NCBI RefSeq assembly: GCF_036231355.1
Contig: NZ_CP109496.1
Location: forward strand, 6,200,001-6,264,000
Length of the DNA: 64,000 nt
Origin: Streptomyces sp. NBC_01431
Lineage (GTDB): Bacteria > Actinomycetota > Actinomycetes > Streptomycetales > Streptomycetaceae
Reading direction: 5' to 3'
Shown here: piece after piece, positions 53,160 to 62,479 of the stretch
Numbering within the stretch: position 1 is the first letter of the stretch
Layout: every line of letters begins with the position of its first letter
The notes under the pieces: generated by a model
The model's database searches: none
The model's input: the letters and a program-made list of their open reading frames with translations, nothing else
What the model was told of the DNA's origin: nothing
Made by a program: the position numbers and the translations under genes

Positions 53160-53194
53160 GAGGATTCCTTAGCTGTTCCTGGTCGGATGCCCGG

Positions 53195-54445
53195 TCAGAC
53201 CGTTGCCGGGGTGGGCGGGTCGGCGGGGGCCACCGGGGCCGGGGCCTGGATCGTGGCCTTGAGGTCGGTGGCCGCGACGGCGACGCCGGTCGGCGGCGGG
53301 CTCACCGCGGCGATCGCGGTGGTGATGACACCGGCGGGCTCCGCCTCGTCGTTGGTGACGTGGGTGTGGTCGACGGGCTGGCGGCGCGAGAGCGACCAGA
53401 TGACGCCGGAGCCGGCGATCAGGAGCACGGCGACGGCGGCGATGCCCCAGCTGCCCTGCTTGGTGAGGAACTCCGCGCCCGCGCCGACCAGTCCGGCCGC
53501 CGGAAGCGTCAGACACCAGGCGACGACCATACGGGTGGCGGTGGACCAGCGGACCACGCCGCCCTTGCGGCCGAGGCCCGCGCCCATGACGGAGCCGGAG
53601 CAGACCTGGGTGGTGGAGAGCGAGAAGCCGATGTGCGAGGAGGCCAGGATGACGGTCGCGGCACCGGTCTGGGCGGCGAAGCCCTGCGGCGGCCGGAGCT
53701 CGGTGAGGCCCTTGCCCATGGTGCGGATGATGCGCCAGCCGCCGATGTAGGTGCCCATCGCGATGGCCATGCCGGCCGAGACGATGACCCACAGCGGGGG
53801 GTTCGAGCCCGGGTGCAGCACACCACTGGTGACCAGGGCGAGGGTGATGATGCCCATCGTCTTCTGGGCGTCGTTGGTGCCGTGGGCGAGCGAGACGAGG
53901 CCGGCGGAGGCGATCTGGCCGGCGCGGTAGCCCTTGGCGGTGGCCTTCTCGCTGGTGTTGCGGTTGAACCGGTACGTCAGCTTGGTGGCGAGCAGCGCGG
54001 CGATGCCCGCGACGATCGGGGCGGCGGCCGCGGGGAGCAGCACCTTGGTGACGACGGTCGAGCCGTGGACCGAGGACCAGCCCGCCGACATGACCGCGGC
54101 GCCGATGAGGCCGCCGAACAGGGCGTGCGAGGAGCTGGAGGGCAGTCCGAGCAGCCAGGTCAGCAGGTTCCACAGGATGGCGCCGACCAGCGCCGCGAAG
54201 ATCACCTCGGTTCTGATGCCTTTTTCATCGATGATCCCGCCGGAGATCGTCTTGGCGACCTCCACTGACAGGAACGCGCCGACCAGGTTGAGCACGGCGG
54301 ACATGGCGACCGCCATCTTGGGCTTCAGGGCGCCGGTCGAGATGGTGGTGGCCATCGCGTTGGCGGTGTCGTGGAAACCGTTCGTGAAATCGAACACGAG
54401 AGCTGTCGCGATCACAATCGCGAGCAGCAGTGTGGTGTGTTCCAT
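53195..54445 (-). CDS. pitH2: Inorganic phosphate transporter, PiT family
   Basis: A 416-aa metal-phosphate/H+ symporter with about ten TM helices. Both PiT signatures are present: FTNGFHDTANAMAT near the N-terminus and SLAHGTNDAQKTMG in the middle. The last 60 residues form a Pro/Ala-rich cytoplasmic tail. From gene order it should be the PhoP-controlled low-affinity transporter (pitH2, SCO1845), and a Pho box lies upstream. Confidence 0.9.
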   Translation of the reverse strand: MEHTTLLLAIVIATALVFDFTNGFHDTANAMATTISTGALKPKMAVAMSAVLNLVGAFLSVEVAKTISGGIIDEKGIRTEVIFAALVGAILWNLLTWLLGLPSSSSHALFGGLIGAAVMSAGWSSVHGSTVVTKVLLPAAAAPIVAGIAALLATKLTYRFNRNTSEKATAKGYRAGQIASAGLVSLAHGTNDAQKTMGIITLALVTSGVLHPGSNPPLWVIVSAGMAIAMGTYIGGWRIIRTMGKGLTELRPPQGFAAQTGAATVILASSHIGFSLSTTQVCSGSVMGAGLGRKGGVVRWSTATRMVVAWCLTLPAAGLVGAGAEFLTKQGSWGIAAVAVLLIAGSGVIWSLSRRQPVDHTHVTNDEAEPAGVITTAIAAVSPPPTGVAVAATDLKATIQAPAPVAPADPPTPATV

Positions 54446-54492
54446 TTACCCAGGCAATCGTTCGACGTCAGTGGCGGGACGAACGTAAGTAA

Positions 54493-54514
54493 CCTGGGTG
54501 AACGGAAGGTGAAC
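54493..54514 (-). promoter_or_regulatory. Pho box upstream of pit
   Basis: On the minus strand GTTCACCTTCC and GTTCACCCAGG are adjacent 11-nt direct-repeat units, the PhoP-binding unit of Streptomyces, followed by a degenerate third unit (TTACTTACG). They lie 48-69 bp upstream of the start codon. Confidence 0.82.
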
Positions 54515-54610
54515 TGGGGCGGGCGCGGCGGTGTATGTGGCCGCTTCTTGACCCCATCAGCCCCGCGGTCGGCCTCCTCGGCCCGCCGTGAGCCCGTTCC
54601 CGGCCCGGCC

Positions 54611-55378
54611 TCAGCCCCTCGCGAACTTCTTCAACTGCGCAAAAGTCCCATTGAAGAGATTCTGGTCACCCGGCAGGCTTCCGCTGCCATTGGCGTACTG
54701 CCAGAACGTCCAGCGCGACCAGCCGGCCGGCAGCGCCCCCGGCGAGGCGGCGTACCGCGCGAGCCACAGCGGGTGGGTGGCGGCGAAAGCCCGGCTGTCG
54801 CGGGTGCAGTCGTGCCACCAGGGCGCGGTCGTGTAGATCACCGGACGGCGGCCGGTACGCAGGTGCACCTCGTCGCTGAACGCCGTGATCCACTCGGTCA
54901 TCGCGGCGGGGCTCAGCCCGTAGCACTTGTCGCTGCTGTCGCCGTTGGAGTACGGGTTGTGCTCCAGGTCGAGCGCGGGCGGCAGCGTCCAGCCGTCGCG
55001 CCGCCAGCCGCCGCCGTGCTGCACGAAGTACGCCGCCTGCGCCTGGCCGGACGACTGGTCGGGCACCGCGAAGTGGTAGGCGCCGCGGACCAGGCCCGCC
55101 TGCCGGGCGCCGTCGTACTGCTGCGTGAAGTAGGGATTGCGGTACCAGGTGGACTCGGTCGCCTTGACGTAGACGAACGACGCGCCCCGGCCCTTCGCGG
55201 CACCCCAGTCGACGTTCTTCTGGTGCGAGGAGACGTCGTCGCCGAGCGGCTTGCCGGCGGCCGCCGCGCCGGGCAGCGCGGCGAGCCCGAGTGCCTCCAT
55301 GGCCAGCGCGGCCAGCACGGCCGCGACCGCGGCCCGGATGCCGAGGTGGCGCACGAACGGACGGTGGTCGCGAGCCAT
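54611..55378 (-). CDS. Secreted GH25 lysozyme (muramidase)
   Basis: A 255-aa protein from ATG 55378 (GGGGGA upstream). Signal peptide RAAVAAVLAALAMEALGLAA with cleavage near AAAAG. The GH25 fold is clear: GDDVSSHQKNVDW with the catalytic-site Asp, SFVYVKATES, GAYHFAVPD, PALDLEHNPYS (catalytic acid region) and WSRWTFWQYANGSG. It cleaves peptidoglycan between MurNAc and GlcNAc outside the cell. Confidence 0.92.
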   Translation of the reverse strand: MARDHRPFVRHLGIRAAVAAVLAALAMEALGLAALPGAAAAGKPLGDDVSSHQKNVDWGAAKGRGASFVYVKATESTWYRNPYFTQQYDGARQAGLVRGAYHFAVPDQSSGQAQAAYFVQHGGGWRRDGWTLPPALDLEHNPYSNGDSSDKCYGLSPAAMTEWITAFSDEVHLRTGRRPVIYTTAPWWHDCTRDSRAFAATHPLWLARYAASPGALPAGWSRWTFWQYANGSGSLPGDQNLFNGTFAQLKKFARG

Positions 55379-55399
55379 GGTGTCCCCCTGAATCCCGAC

Positions 55400-55435
55400 G
55401 TACGTCCCGATGTACGTCCCGGCGTACGGAACAAA
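55400..55435. repeat. 12-bp direct repeats upstream of the lysozyme gene
   Basis: GTACGTCCCGAT, GTACGTCCCGGC and a degenerate GTACGGAACAAA follow one another. They lie within 60 bp of the lysozyme start and in the gap to the divergent aldolase gene, so they may be operator sites. Confidence 0.5.
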
Positions 55436-55508
55436 CGGCCAGAGGCTAGTGGAAGATCGCGCCACGACCGCGTGCCGCGGCCGTGGCGGGCCTGGCAGGA
55501 TCAGCCGC

Positions 55509-56159
55509 ATGAGTGACGAGGCGGCGACGGCCGCGGCCTGGGCCGAACTGATCGACACCGCGCGCAGGACCGCTGCGGAAGGACTGGTCGTCGGCACCTC
55601 GGGCAACGTCTCGGTCCGGGTCGGCGAGCTGGTCCTCGTCACCCCGACCGGCGTCCCCTACGACCGGCTCGGCCCCTCCGACACCGTCGCCGTCGACCTC
55701 GAAGGCCGTCAGGTCATGGGCACGCTCCGGCCCACCAGCGAGATCCCGATGCATCTCGCGGTGTACCGGAACACCGACGCACGGGCCGTCGTCCACACCC
55801 ACGCCGTGCACGCCACGGCCGTCTCCACGCTCGTCGGCGAACTGCCGCTGGTGCACTACATGGCCGCCGAGCTCGGCGGCCCGGTGCGGGTCGCCCCGTA
55901 CGCCCTGTACGGCAGCGAGGAACTGGCCGAGAACATGCTGCGTGCCCTGGCGGGCCGCACCGGATGCCTCCTCCAGAACCACGGGGCCCTCACGTACGGA
56001 ACCGGCCTGGCCCAGGCCTACGACCGCACCGCCCAGTTGGAGTGGATGTGCCGCGTGTGGCTCACCGCCGCCGCGCTGCCCGGCCGCACGCCGACCCTGC
56101 TCAGCCCCGCCCAGCTCGACGAGGCCGCCGAGCGGCTGCGCGGCTACGGCCAGCCGTAG
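55509..56159 (+). CDS. Class II aldolase/adducin family protein (FucA-like)
   Basis: A 216-aa protein from ATG 55509. Motifs of sugar-phosphate aldolases: TSGNVSVRVGELVLVTPTG, PTSEIPMHLAVYRN (catalytic Glu region), zinc ligands in VVHTHAVHATAVS and a third His in CLLQNHGALTYG. Fuculose-phosphate-type aldol cleavage is likely; the true substrate is unknown. Confidence 0.85.
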   Translation: MSDEAATAAAWAELIDTARRTAAEGLVVGTSGNVSVRVGELVLVTPTGVPYDRLGPSDTVAVDLEGRQVMGTLRPTSEIPMHLAVYRNTDARAVVHTHAVHATAVSTLVGELPLVHYMAAELGGPVRVAPYALYGSEELAENMLRALAGRTGCLLQNHGALTYGTGLAQAYDRTAQLEWMCRVWLTAAALPGRTPTLLSPAQLDEAAERLRGYGQP

Positions 56160-56243
56160 CGGCGCCCCGGGTCCGCGGCGGCCAGGCCGCCCCGATGGTC
56201 CCGCCCACTGGCACCGCGGCCGACCCGGGCCGAGACTGGACGC

Positions 56244-57371
56244 GTGCGCCCCGCTATGAAGACGGCAGCGGCCGTCACCACACTCATCGGCGTCGGCGCG
56301 GCAGCGGTCGTCGCCGGACGCTACGCCAGCGACGCCGCCCTCAAGGCGCCGCCGGGCCGCCCGCTGCCGACCGACCCCCGGCTGACCGTGCACGCCACGG
56401 CCCCCGGCCGGATCACCCTGACGCGCTCGCTCGCCGCGCTGCGTCCGGGGACGTACGGCCTGGAGGGCGACGGCGTCCGCGCGGTCGTCGGTGACATCCT
56501 CGACGGCGCTCCGCACACCGCGGACACGGTGGTACGCCGACTGGAGCGAGTCACCCAGGGCGGCGTCGCACCGGGCGACCGGGTGCGGCTCACCCCCCAG
56601 GTGCACCGCGGGACTCCGCACACCGCGCTCGGCCTGGACCACCGGGACGTCGAGATCCCGGCCGAACTCGGCCCGCTGCCAGCCTGGTTGGTGCCCGGAC
56701 CCCGCACCACCTGGGTGATCACCGTGCACGGCCTCGGCACCACCCGCGAACACCCCCTGAACATCATGGGCTTCCTGCACCGCCAGCAACTGCCCGTGCT
56801 GGACATCACCTACCGCGGCGACGACGGGGCGCCCCGCCCGCCGGACGGCCTCGGCCACCTCGGCGACTCCGAATGGCGCGACCTCGACGCCGCGATCCGG
56901 TTCGCCGTCCGGTCGGGGGCCGAGCGCGTCATCCTGCACGGCTGGTCCACCGGCGCCACGATGGCCCTGCACGCCGCCGCGAACTCCCCGCTGCGCGAGC
57001 GCATCAGCGGCATCGTCCTCGACTCACCCGTCCTCGACTGGGAGTTCACCCTGCGCGCCCTCGCCACGGCCCGCCGCACCCCGGGCGTGCTGCTGCCGCT
57101 CGCCGTCCGCGCCGCCCAGGGCCGCACCGGCATCCACGGCGACCGGCTCCAGGAAGCCGTCGACCCCGCGGCGCTGCGCGTGCCGACACTGCTCTTCCAC
57201 GGCCCCGACGACACGCTCGCCCCCTGGGGTCCGTCCCGCGAACTCGCCGACCGGCGCCCCGAACTGATCACCCTGCACACGGTCGCCCACGCTCCGCACG
57301 CCTCGATGTGGAACGCCGACCCGCCCCGCTACGAGGAAACCCTGCGCCGCTTCCTGACCCCCCTCATGTGA
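56244..57371 (+). CDS. Alpha/beta hydrolase with N-terminal membrane anchor
   Basis: A 375-aa protein (GTG 56244; an internal ATG at 56256 is an alternative). A hydrophobic N-terminus (AAAVTTLIGVGAAAVVAG) suggests a signal anchor. The hydrolase fold has the oxyanion HGLGTTREHP, nucleophile elbow HGWSTGATMAL, Asp in FHGPDDTLAPW and His near VAHAPHASMWN. Probable esterase/thioesterase or peptidase of unknown substrate. Confidence 0.82.
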   Translation: MRPAMKTAAAVTTLIGVGAAAVVAGRYASDAALKAPPGRPLPTDPRLTVHATAPGRITLTRSLAALRPGTYGLEGDGVRAVVGDILDGAPHTADTVVRRLERVTQGGVAPGDRVRLTPQVHRGTPHTALGLDHRDVEIPAELGPLPAWLVPGPRTTWVITVHGLGTTREHPLNIMGFLHRQQLPVLDITYRGDDGAPRPPDGLGHLGDSEWRDLDAAIRFAVRSGAERVILHGWSTGATMALHAAANSPLRERISGIVLDSPVLDWEFTLRALATARRTPGVLLPLAVRAAQGRTGIHGDRLQEAVDPAALRVPTLLFHGPDDTLAPWGPSRELADRRPELITLHTVAHAPHASMWNADPPRYEETLRRFLTPLM

Positions 57372-57550
57372 GACCCCGGCGGCAACCGGCACGGCGGCCG
57401 TGGCCGGTTCCGGGCGCGCCGCCGGCCCCCGGCGGACGGCCTTCGCCCGGTCGCCCACCCCGGCCCCGGCAACCCCGGCCGTCCCCCCCGAGGGACAGGC
57501 GTGGCCGATTCCGTTTGGGCTTTCGGGCCGTCAACGGGAAGACTGCATCC

Positions 57551-58966
57551 GTGACCTCCCGGAAGCCTGAAGAGAAGTTGCCGCGCGACTCCGGACTGCG
57601 GCTTGTCCGCGGTCCGCAGCCGAGGGAAGCCCGACCTCTTGCCACCGCGCGCAGGGCGGTGACCGACCGGCGCACCAGGCCGGCCCCCCGGCCGCCCGCG
57701 GGCACCCCTGCCGCCGCCGAACTGGCCCGCCAGGCAAGGGTGGTGCTCGCCGACGCCGTACGCGTCGCCCGCTGGATCGACGCCGAGCGCGCCCGCGGCG
57801 GCGCCTGTGGCCCCGGGCGGCCGGGACCACTGCCCGCCCCCGTCGCCGAGCGGGCCGCCGCCGCACTCGGTCTGACGCAGACTCAGGTGCGGGCCGGCTG
57901 GGACCGTGCACGGCTCGCCGGGCTCGTCGAGCTGCACGGCGCCACCGTGCGTCCGGGCTGGCGGCTGCGCGCCTGGGACCGCGACGACGCGGCCGTGCTG
58001 CGCGGCTGGGTCGCGCTGTTCGACGCCTGGTCCATCGTCCATCCCGCCCCGGACGACATCGCCCCCACCGCGGTCGCCGAGGTCGTCGAGGCCGTGCCCC
58101 AGGTGCTCTCCCTCCTTCAGCTCTCGGCCGGGCCCGTGCTGGTCCCGGCCCTGCTCGACCTGCTCGGGCAGCGGGTCGCCGAACTCCGCGAGGAACGCTG
58201 CGAGGTCCCCTACCGCCCCGAGCCCGACCCCGAGGCGCTGCCGCCGCTCCTTCCGCACCTGCTCGGCTGGGCCCTGGCCGGCCTCGCCGCCGTCGGCGCG
58301 CTCACCCTCGGCGAGGGCCAGGCCACCTTGACCCCGCTCGGCAACTGGGCGGTCTGGGTCAAGCTGGAGCAGATCTGTGTGGCCGCGCAGAGTCCGGCCG
58401 GGAACATCGAGCAGTCCGCCGAGGACATGCTGCGCGGTTGCGCGGGCCTGACCCCCGGCCCGGCGCGCGCCGAGTACCGCGCCTGGATCGCCGCCCGCAC
58501 CGTCGGCAGCGCCGTCACCGAACTCCTCGACGCGGCGCGCGGCGACGACGCGCTGCTGCGGGGGCTCTCCTTCGAGGCGCTGCGCGTGGTGGGGGCACCC
58601 GCCGAGCCCGGGGTGCGCGCCGCCGCGACGGAGACCTCCCTGCGCCCTTACGCCCTGCTCTGGCTGGCGGAGTACGAGGGCGGCGATCCGGAGGACGTGC
58701 TGGGTGTCCTCACCCGGGAGGAGGCCACCTGGCTGTGGGTCGACACCGCCGCCGCCGTGGCCGACCACGGCGAGAGCGAACTCCTCGTGCGCCACCTCGA
58801 CTCGGCGGTGCAGGGCACGGTGCCCGCGCTCCTCGACGAGGTGCGGGCCGTGGGACATCCCCGCACCGTGCAGGTCCTGGTCGCACTCGCCGCGGCGCAC
58901 CCCGACCCGGCCCTGGCCAAGGCGGTCCGCCGGGCCGCCTTCCAGGTCCACAACGGTTCCGCCTAG
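57551..58966 (+). CDS. Conserved Streptomyces protein of unknown function (paralog of 7772 gene)
   Basis: GTG 57551 with GGGAAGA upstream is taken as start (471 aa); the frame is open further up only as a shadow of the hydrolase gene. The N-terminal 60 residues are basic and disordered. The rest is helical with HTH-like and repeat segments (RVVLADAVRVARWIDAERAR, VRAGWDRARLAGLVELHG). The C-terminus is HPRTVQVLVALAAAHPDPAL then AKAVRRAAF. It shares block order with the 7772 product. No known function. Confidence 0.78.
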   Translation: MTSRKPEEKLPRDSGLRLVRGPQPREARPLATARRAVTDRRTRPAPRPPAGTPAAAELARQARVVLADAVRVARWIDAERARGGACGPGRPGPLPAPVAERAAAALGLTQTQVRAGWDRARLAGLVELHGATVRPGWRLRAWDRDDAAVLRGWVALFDAWSIVHPAPDDIAPTAVAEVVEAVPQVLSLLQLSAGPVLVPALLDLLGQRVAELREERCEVPYRPEPDPEALPPLLPHLLGWALAGLAAVGALTLGEGQATLTPLGNWAVWVKLEQICVAAQSPAGNIEQSAEDMLRGCAGLTPGPARAEYRAWIAARTVGSAVTELLDAARGDDALLRGLSFEALRVVGAPAEPGVRAAATETSLRPYALLWLAEYEGGDPEDVLGVLTREEATWLWVDTAAAVADHGESELLVRHLDSAVQGTVPALLDEVRAVGHPRTVQVLVALAAAHPDPALAKAVRRAAFQVHNGSA

Positions 58967-59024
58967 CAAGCGTGTGCCCGCCCCGGCCGGGGCGGGACCG
59001 AGCCGCCCCCCGCCCCCCGCCCCC

Positions 59025-59414
59025 TCATCCCGCCCCGCCCGGCACGTACGTGCCGAAGCTCCACACGTTGCCCTCCGCGTCCCTCGCCATGTAGTCCCGC
59101 GAGCCGTAGTCCTGGTCCGTCGGCTCCATCAGGATCTCCATGCCCTGCTCGGCGGCGTGCTTGTGGTGCGCGTCCACATCGCTCACCACCACGTACACCC
59201 CCACCGGGCCCGCGTCCGCCATCGTCTGGGCGAAGAGGCCCGCGCGGTCCTTGGAGCCGATCATCACCAGGCCGGTGCCGTAGGACAGTTCGGCATGCAT
59301 CACGCTGCCGTCCTCCCCCTCGTACACGCACACCTCGGTGAAACCGAAGGCGTGTGTGAGCCGGCTGATCGCCGCTTTCGCGTCGCTGTAGAGAATCGTC
59401 GGACAGACGCTCAT
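59025..59414 (-). CDS. VOC family (glyoxalase/bleomycin-resistance-like) protein
   Basis: A 129-aa protein starting MSVCPTILYSDAKAAISRL, with AAGGAG 8 nt before ATG 59414. Two beta-alpha-beta-beta-beta modules; VYVVVSDVDAHHKHAAEQG and RDAEGNVWSFGTYVPG are typical. Metal ligands cannot be assigned with certainty, so the activity (isomerase, dioxygenase or binding protein) is open. Confidence 0.82.
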   Translation of the reverse strand: MSVCPTILYSDAKAAISRLTHAFGFTEVCVYEGEDGSVMHAELSYGTGLVMIGSKDRAGLFAQTMADAGPVGVYVVVSDVDAHHKHAAEQGMEILMEPTDQDYGSRDYMARDAEGNVWSFGTYVPGGAG

Positions 59415-59504
59415 ACCGATCACTCCTTGGGTGGCCAGGCCGATGACTATGACCTGGATCTCAGTCTCGCACCCGGCACTGACAACGCCCCGGCCCGGCG
59501 GACT

Positions 59505-60398
59505 TCACGGCGTGAAGGTGTTGCAGGCCGCCATGTCGCCGCTCCGGAACCCGGTGTGGAACCACTGCCGGCGCTGCTGTGCCGAGCCGTGTGTCCAGGT
59601 CTCCGGGGTCACCCGGCCCTGGAACCTCTCCTGGATCCGGTCGTCGCCCACGGCGGCCGCCGCGTCCAGCCCGTCCTTGATGTCCTGGCCGGTGAGGCTG
59701 GTGATCAGCGGGCGGCCCGTCGAGGGGTCCGCGGTGGTCGTCGCGTGGTGTGCCCAGACACCGGCGTAGCAGTCGGCCTGCAACTCCACTTTCACCGCAT
59801 CGCTGTTGGCGCCCTGTTGGCCGTTCTGCGCCTTTCGCAAGGTGCCCATCAGGTTCTGGACGTGGTGCCCGTACTCGTGCGCCACCACGTACGCCTGCGC
59901 GAAGGGGCCGCCGCTGGAGCCGAACTTGGTGCGCAGCTCGTCGAAGAACCCCAGATCGAGATAGACCTGCCGGTCTCCCGGACAGTAGAACGGGCCGACC
60001 GCCGAAGTCGCCGCACCGCACGCGGTGTTGACCCGCTGGGTGAAGAAGACGGTCCGGGCGGGGGAGTACGTGCCGCCGCGCCGGGGGAACTCCTGACTCC
60101 AGTAGTCCTGCACGCTGTTGACCACCGCGACGATCCGGCAGTCCTCCTTGGTGTTGGCGTCCGAGCCGCGCTTGCAGCTCTGCGACACCTGCGCCTGGGA
60201 CGAGGAACTGGCCGCCGGTGTCGTGTCGCCCGACGAGAGGCCGAGCTCCTCCGGGCCCACCCCGAAGAACAGCGCCAGGAGCAGGGCGATGAAGCCGACG
60301 ACGCCGCCGCCCACCGTGGCCCGGCCGCCCGGGATCCGGCTGCCGCGCGCGTCCTGGACCTCGGATGTGTCCAGCTCGGCGTCGTCGTCGAACCGCAT
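59505..60398 (-). CDS. YpfJ-type neutral zinc metallopeptidase
   Basis: A 297-aa membrane-anchored protein from ATG 60398 ([14 protein letters not shown]). One TM ([20 protein letters not shown], about 31-50), a Ser/Thr-rich stalk and an extracellular zinc-peptidase domain with [11 protein letters not shown] second conserved stretch is [15 protein letters not shown], and it ends MAACNTF. Peptidase activity is family-predicted. Divergent from the ABC-F gene across a 320-bp gap. Confidence 0.85.
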   Translation of the reverse strand: MRFDDDAELDTSEVQDARGSRIPGGRATVGGGVVGFIALLLALFFGVGPEELGLSSGDTTPAASSSSQAQVSQSCKRGSDANTKEDCRIVAVVNSVQDYWSQEFPRRGGTYSPARTVFFTQRVNTACGAATSAVGPFYCPGDRQVYLDLGFFDELRTKFGSSGGPFAQAYVVAHEYGHHVQNLMGTLRKAQNGQQGANSDAVKVELQADCYAGVWAHHATTTADPSTGRPLITSLTGQDIKDGLDAAAAVGDDRIQERFQGRVTPETWTHGSAQQRRQWFHTGFRSGDMAACNTFTP

Positions 60399-60718
60399 GG
60401 GGCGCACCACCCTCTGATCCACCGGGGCCGGCACGCGGGCAGCCCTCCGTACGTCACCCCGAGTATCAGACAGTTCACTGCGCTACGCCCGTTTTGTACG
60501 GCTGTTTCGCTGCCCCGGCCGATGCGCTCGGCCCGATCACCCCGGACCGCACCCCGCTCGGCAACGATCTCCCTGGTGAGCGGCGCACGGACCGCGGCGA
60601 AACCGGGTTGCGTGGCCCAGTTAGAATTGGCCCATGGCAATTCTCCTTGTGCATTAGACGGCGTCGACCTCCGCGACCCCCGTCCCGTCCGCCGTCCATT
60701 CCGCCCTGGAGTCTTTCC
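60399..60718. other. Divergent promoter region of peptidase and ABC-F genes
   Basis: No large gene. TAGAAT at 60622-60627 is a good -10 box 7 nt before the ATG of a 7-codon frame. No clear -35 box is visible. Confidence 0.5.
60634..60657 (+). CDS. Possible leaderless 7-codon leader ORF before ABC-F gene
   Basis: ATG 60634 opens MAILLVH followed by TAG, 61 nt before the ABC-F start. It has no ribosome site, but TAGAAT lies 7 nt upstream, so transcription would begin at or next to the A of the ATG (leaderless). The ATG sits in the loop of AGAATTG-N8-CAATTCT (60623-60644), which could be an operator. ABC-F genes are often controlled by short leaders; here this is inference. Confidence 0.4.
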   Translation: MAILLVH

Positions 60719-62317
60719 GTGATCACCGCCACCGGCATCGAGCTGCGCGCCGGCGCCCGAATCCTCATCGAGTCCGCTTCCTTCCGCGTCGCCAAGGGCG
60801 ACCGCATCGGCCTGGTCGGCCGCAACGGAGCGGGCAAGACCACCCTCACCAAGTGCCTGGCCGGCGAGGGCGTCCCGGCCGCCGGCACCATCACGCGCTC
60901 GGGCGAGGTCGGCTATCTGCCGCAGGACCCGCGCACCGGCGACCTCGACGTCCTCGCCCGCGACCGCGTCCTGTCCGCCCGCGGCCTCGACGAAGTCCTG
61001 CGCAAGATGCGCGAGAACGAGGAGCGCATGGCGAACGGCAAGGGCGCCACGCGTGAGAAGGCGATGAAGAAGTACGAGCGCCTGGAGACCGAGTTCCTCA
61101 CCAAGGGCGGGTACGCCGCCGAGGCCGAGGCCGCCACCATCGCCGCGGCGCTAGGCCTGCCCGACCGGGTGCTCGGCCAGCCGCTGCACACGCTCTCCGG
61201 CGGTCAGCGCCGTCGCATCGAGCTCGCCCGGATCCTCTTCTCGGACGCCGACACCCTGCTCCTGGACGAGCCGACCAACCACCTCGACGCCGACTCCATC
61301 GTGTGGCTGCGCGACTACCTCAAGTCCTACCGCGGCGGCTTCATCGTGATCTCCCACGACGTCGACCTGGTCGAGACGGTCGTCAACAAGGTCTTCTACC
61401 TGGACGCCAACCGCGCCAACATCGACGTCTACAACATGGGCTGGAAGCTCTACCAGCAGCAGCGCGAGGCCGACGAGAAGCGCCGCAAGCGCGAGCGCCA
61501 GAACGCCGAGAAGAAGGCCGCCGCCCTCAACTCGCAGGCCGACAAGATGCGCGCCAAGGCCACCAAGACGGTCGCCGCGCAGAACATGGCCAAGCGCGCC
61601 GAGCGCCTGCTGTCCGGCCTGGAGGCGGTACGCGTCTCCGACAAGGTCGCCAAGCTGCGCTTCCCGGAGCCCGCGCCCTGTGGCAAGACCCCGCTGACCG
61701 CGGAGGGCCTGTCGAAGTCGTACGGCTCGCTCGAAATCTTCACCGACGTCGACCTGGCCATCGACAAGGGCTCGCGGGTCGTCATCCTCGGACTGAACGG
61801 TGCGGGCAAGACGACGCTGCTGCGGCTGCTCGCCGGCGCCGAGAAGGCGGACACCGGCGAGGTCACGCCGGGCCACGGGCTGAAGATGGGCTACTACGCG
61901 CAGGAGCACGAGACCCTCGATCCCAATCGCACGGTCCTGGAGAACATGCGTTCCTCCGCCCCGGACCTCGACCTCGTAGAGGTCCGCAAGACGCTCGGCT
62001 CGTTCCTCTTCTCCGGCGACGACGTGGACAAGCCGGCCGGAGTGCTCTCCGGTGGCGAGAAGACCCGGCTCGCCCTGGCCACCCTCGTCGTCTCCTCCGC
62101 CAACGTTCTGCTGCTCGACGAGCCCACCAACAACCTCGACCCCGCCAGCCGCGAGGAGATCCTGGGCGCGCTGCGCACGTACAAGGGCGCCGTCGTCCTG
62201 GTCACCCACGACGAGGGCGCGGTCGAGGCGCTCCAGCCGGAGCGGATCATCCTGCTCCCGGACGGGGTCGAGGACCTGTGGGGCCCCGACTACGCGGATC
62301 TGGTCGCGCTCGCCTGA
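60719..62317 (+). CDS. ABC-F family ATPase
   Basis: A 532-aa protein from GTG 60719 with GGAG 8 nt upstream. Two ABC domains: Walker A GRNGAGKTT and GLNGAGKTT, signatures LSGGQRRRIELAR and LSGGEKTRLALA, Walker B LLLDEPTNHLD and LLLDEPTNNLD. They are joined by a long basic coiled linker (about 240-300, EADEKRRKRERQNAEKKAAA). No membrane domain: it acts on ribosomes. It resembles the housekeeping actinobacterial type rather than a dedicated antibiotic-resistance protein, but resistance is not excluded. Confidence 0.9.
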   Translation: MITATGIELRAGARILIESASFRVAKGDRIGLVGRNGAGKTTLTKCLAGEGVPAAGTITRSGEVGYLPQDPRTGDLDVLARDRVLSARGLDEVLRKMRENEERMANGKGATREKAMKKYERLETEFLTKGGYAAEAEAATIAAALGLPDRVLGQPLHTLSGGQRRRIELARILFSDADTLLLDEPTNHLDADSIVWLRDYLKSYRGGFIVISHDVDLVETVVNKVFYLDANRANIDVYNMGWKLYQQQREADEKRRKRERQNAEKKAAALNSQADKMRAKATKTVAAQNMAKRAERLLSGLEAVRVSDKVAKLRFPEPAPCGKTPLTAEGLSKSYGSLEIFTDVDLAIDKGSRVVILGLNGAGKTTLLRLLAGAEKADTGEVTPGHGLKMGYYAQEHETLDPNRTVLENMRSSAPDLDLVEVRKTLGSFLFSGDDVDKPAGVLSGGEKTRLALATLVVSSANVLLLDEPTNNLDPASREEILGALRTYKGAVVLVTHDEGAVEALQPERIILLPDGVEDLWGPDYADLVALA

Positions 62318-62398
62318 TCCCGGGCGTCAGGCGGCGGGATCCGTGCATGATCCAACCGCTGATCCACTCCTCATGGATCATTCGGCTCAGCCGTGATC
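62316..62398. promoter_or_regulatory. GATC cluster upstream of gbn
   Basis: GATC occurs at 62316, 62338, 62349, 62361, 62376 and 62395 (spacings 22, 11, 12, 15 and 19), and again at 62445 and 62653 before the gbn start. Gbn is reported to bind GATC-centred sites, so this is a likely autoregulatory array. Confidence 0.6.
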
Positions 62399-62448
62399 CT
62401 CAATCTGAGTGAGTGCGTCTCGTACCCCGGCGTGGGATGCGCTGGATC

Positions 62449-62479
62449 AAGGTTCGTCCCCTCTGGGACGGGCCTTTTT
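62449..62479 (+). terminator. Intrinsic terminator after ABC-F gene
   Basis: AAGGTTCGTCCC and GGGACGGGCCTT pair over 12 bp (two G-U) with a CTCT loop, and run into TTTTT. It is one of the few canonical U-tract terminators in the window. Confidence 0.85.

Noticed and set aside
60719-62317. Calling the ABC-F protein an antibiotic-resistance determinant
   Set aside because: Sequence style and core-gene neighbours fit a housekeeping ribosome-associated ABC-F; resistance is only a possibility.
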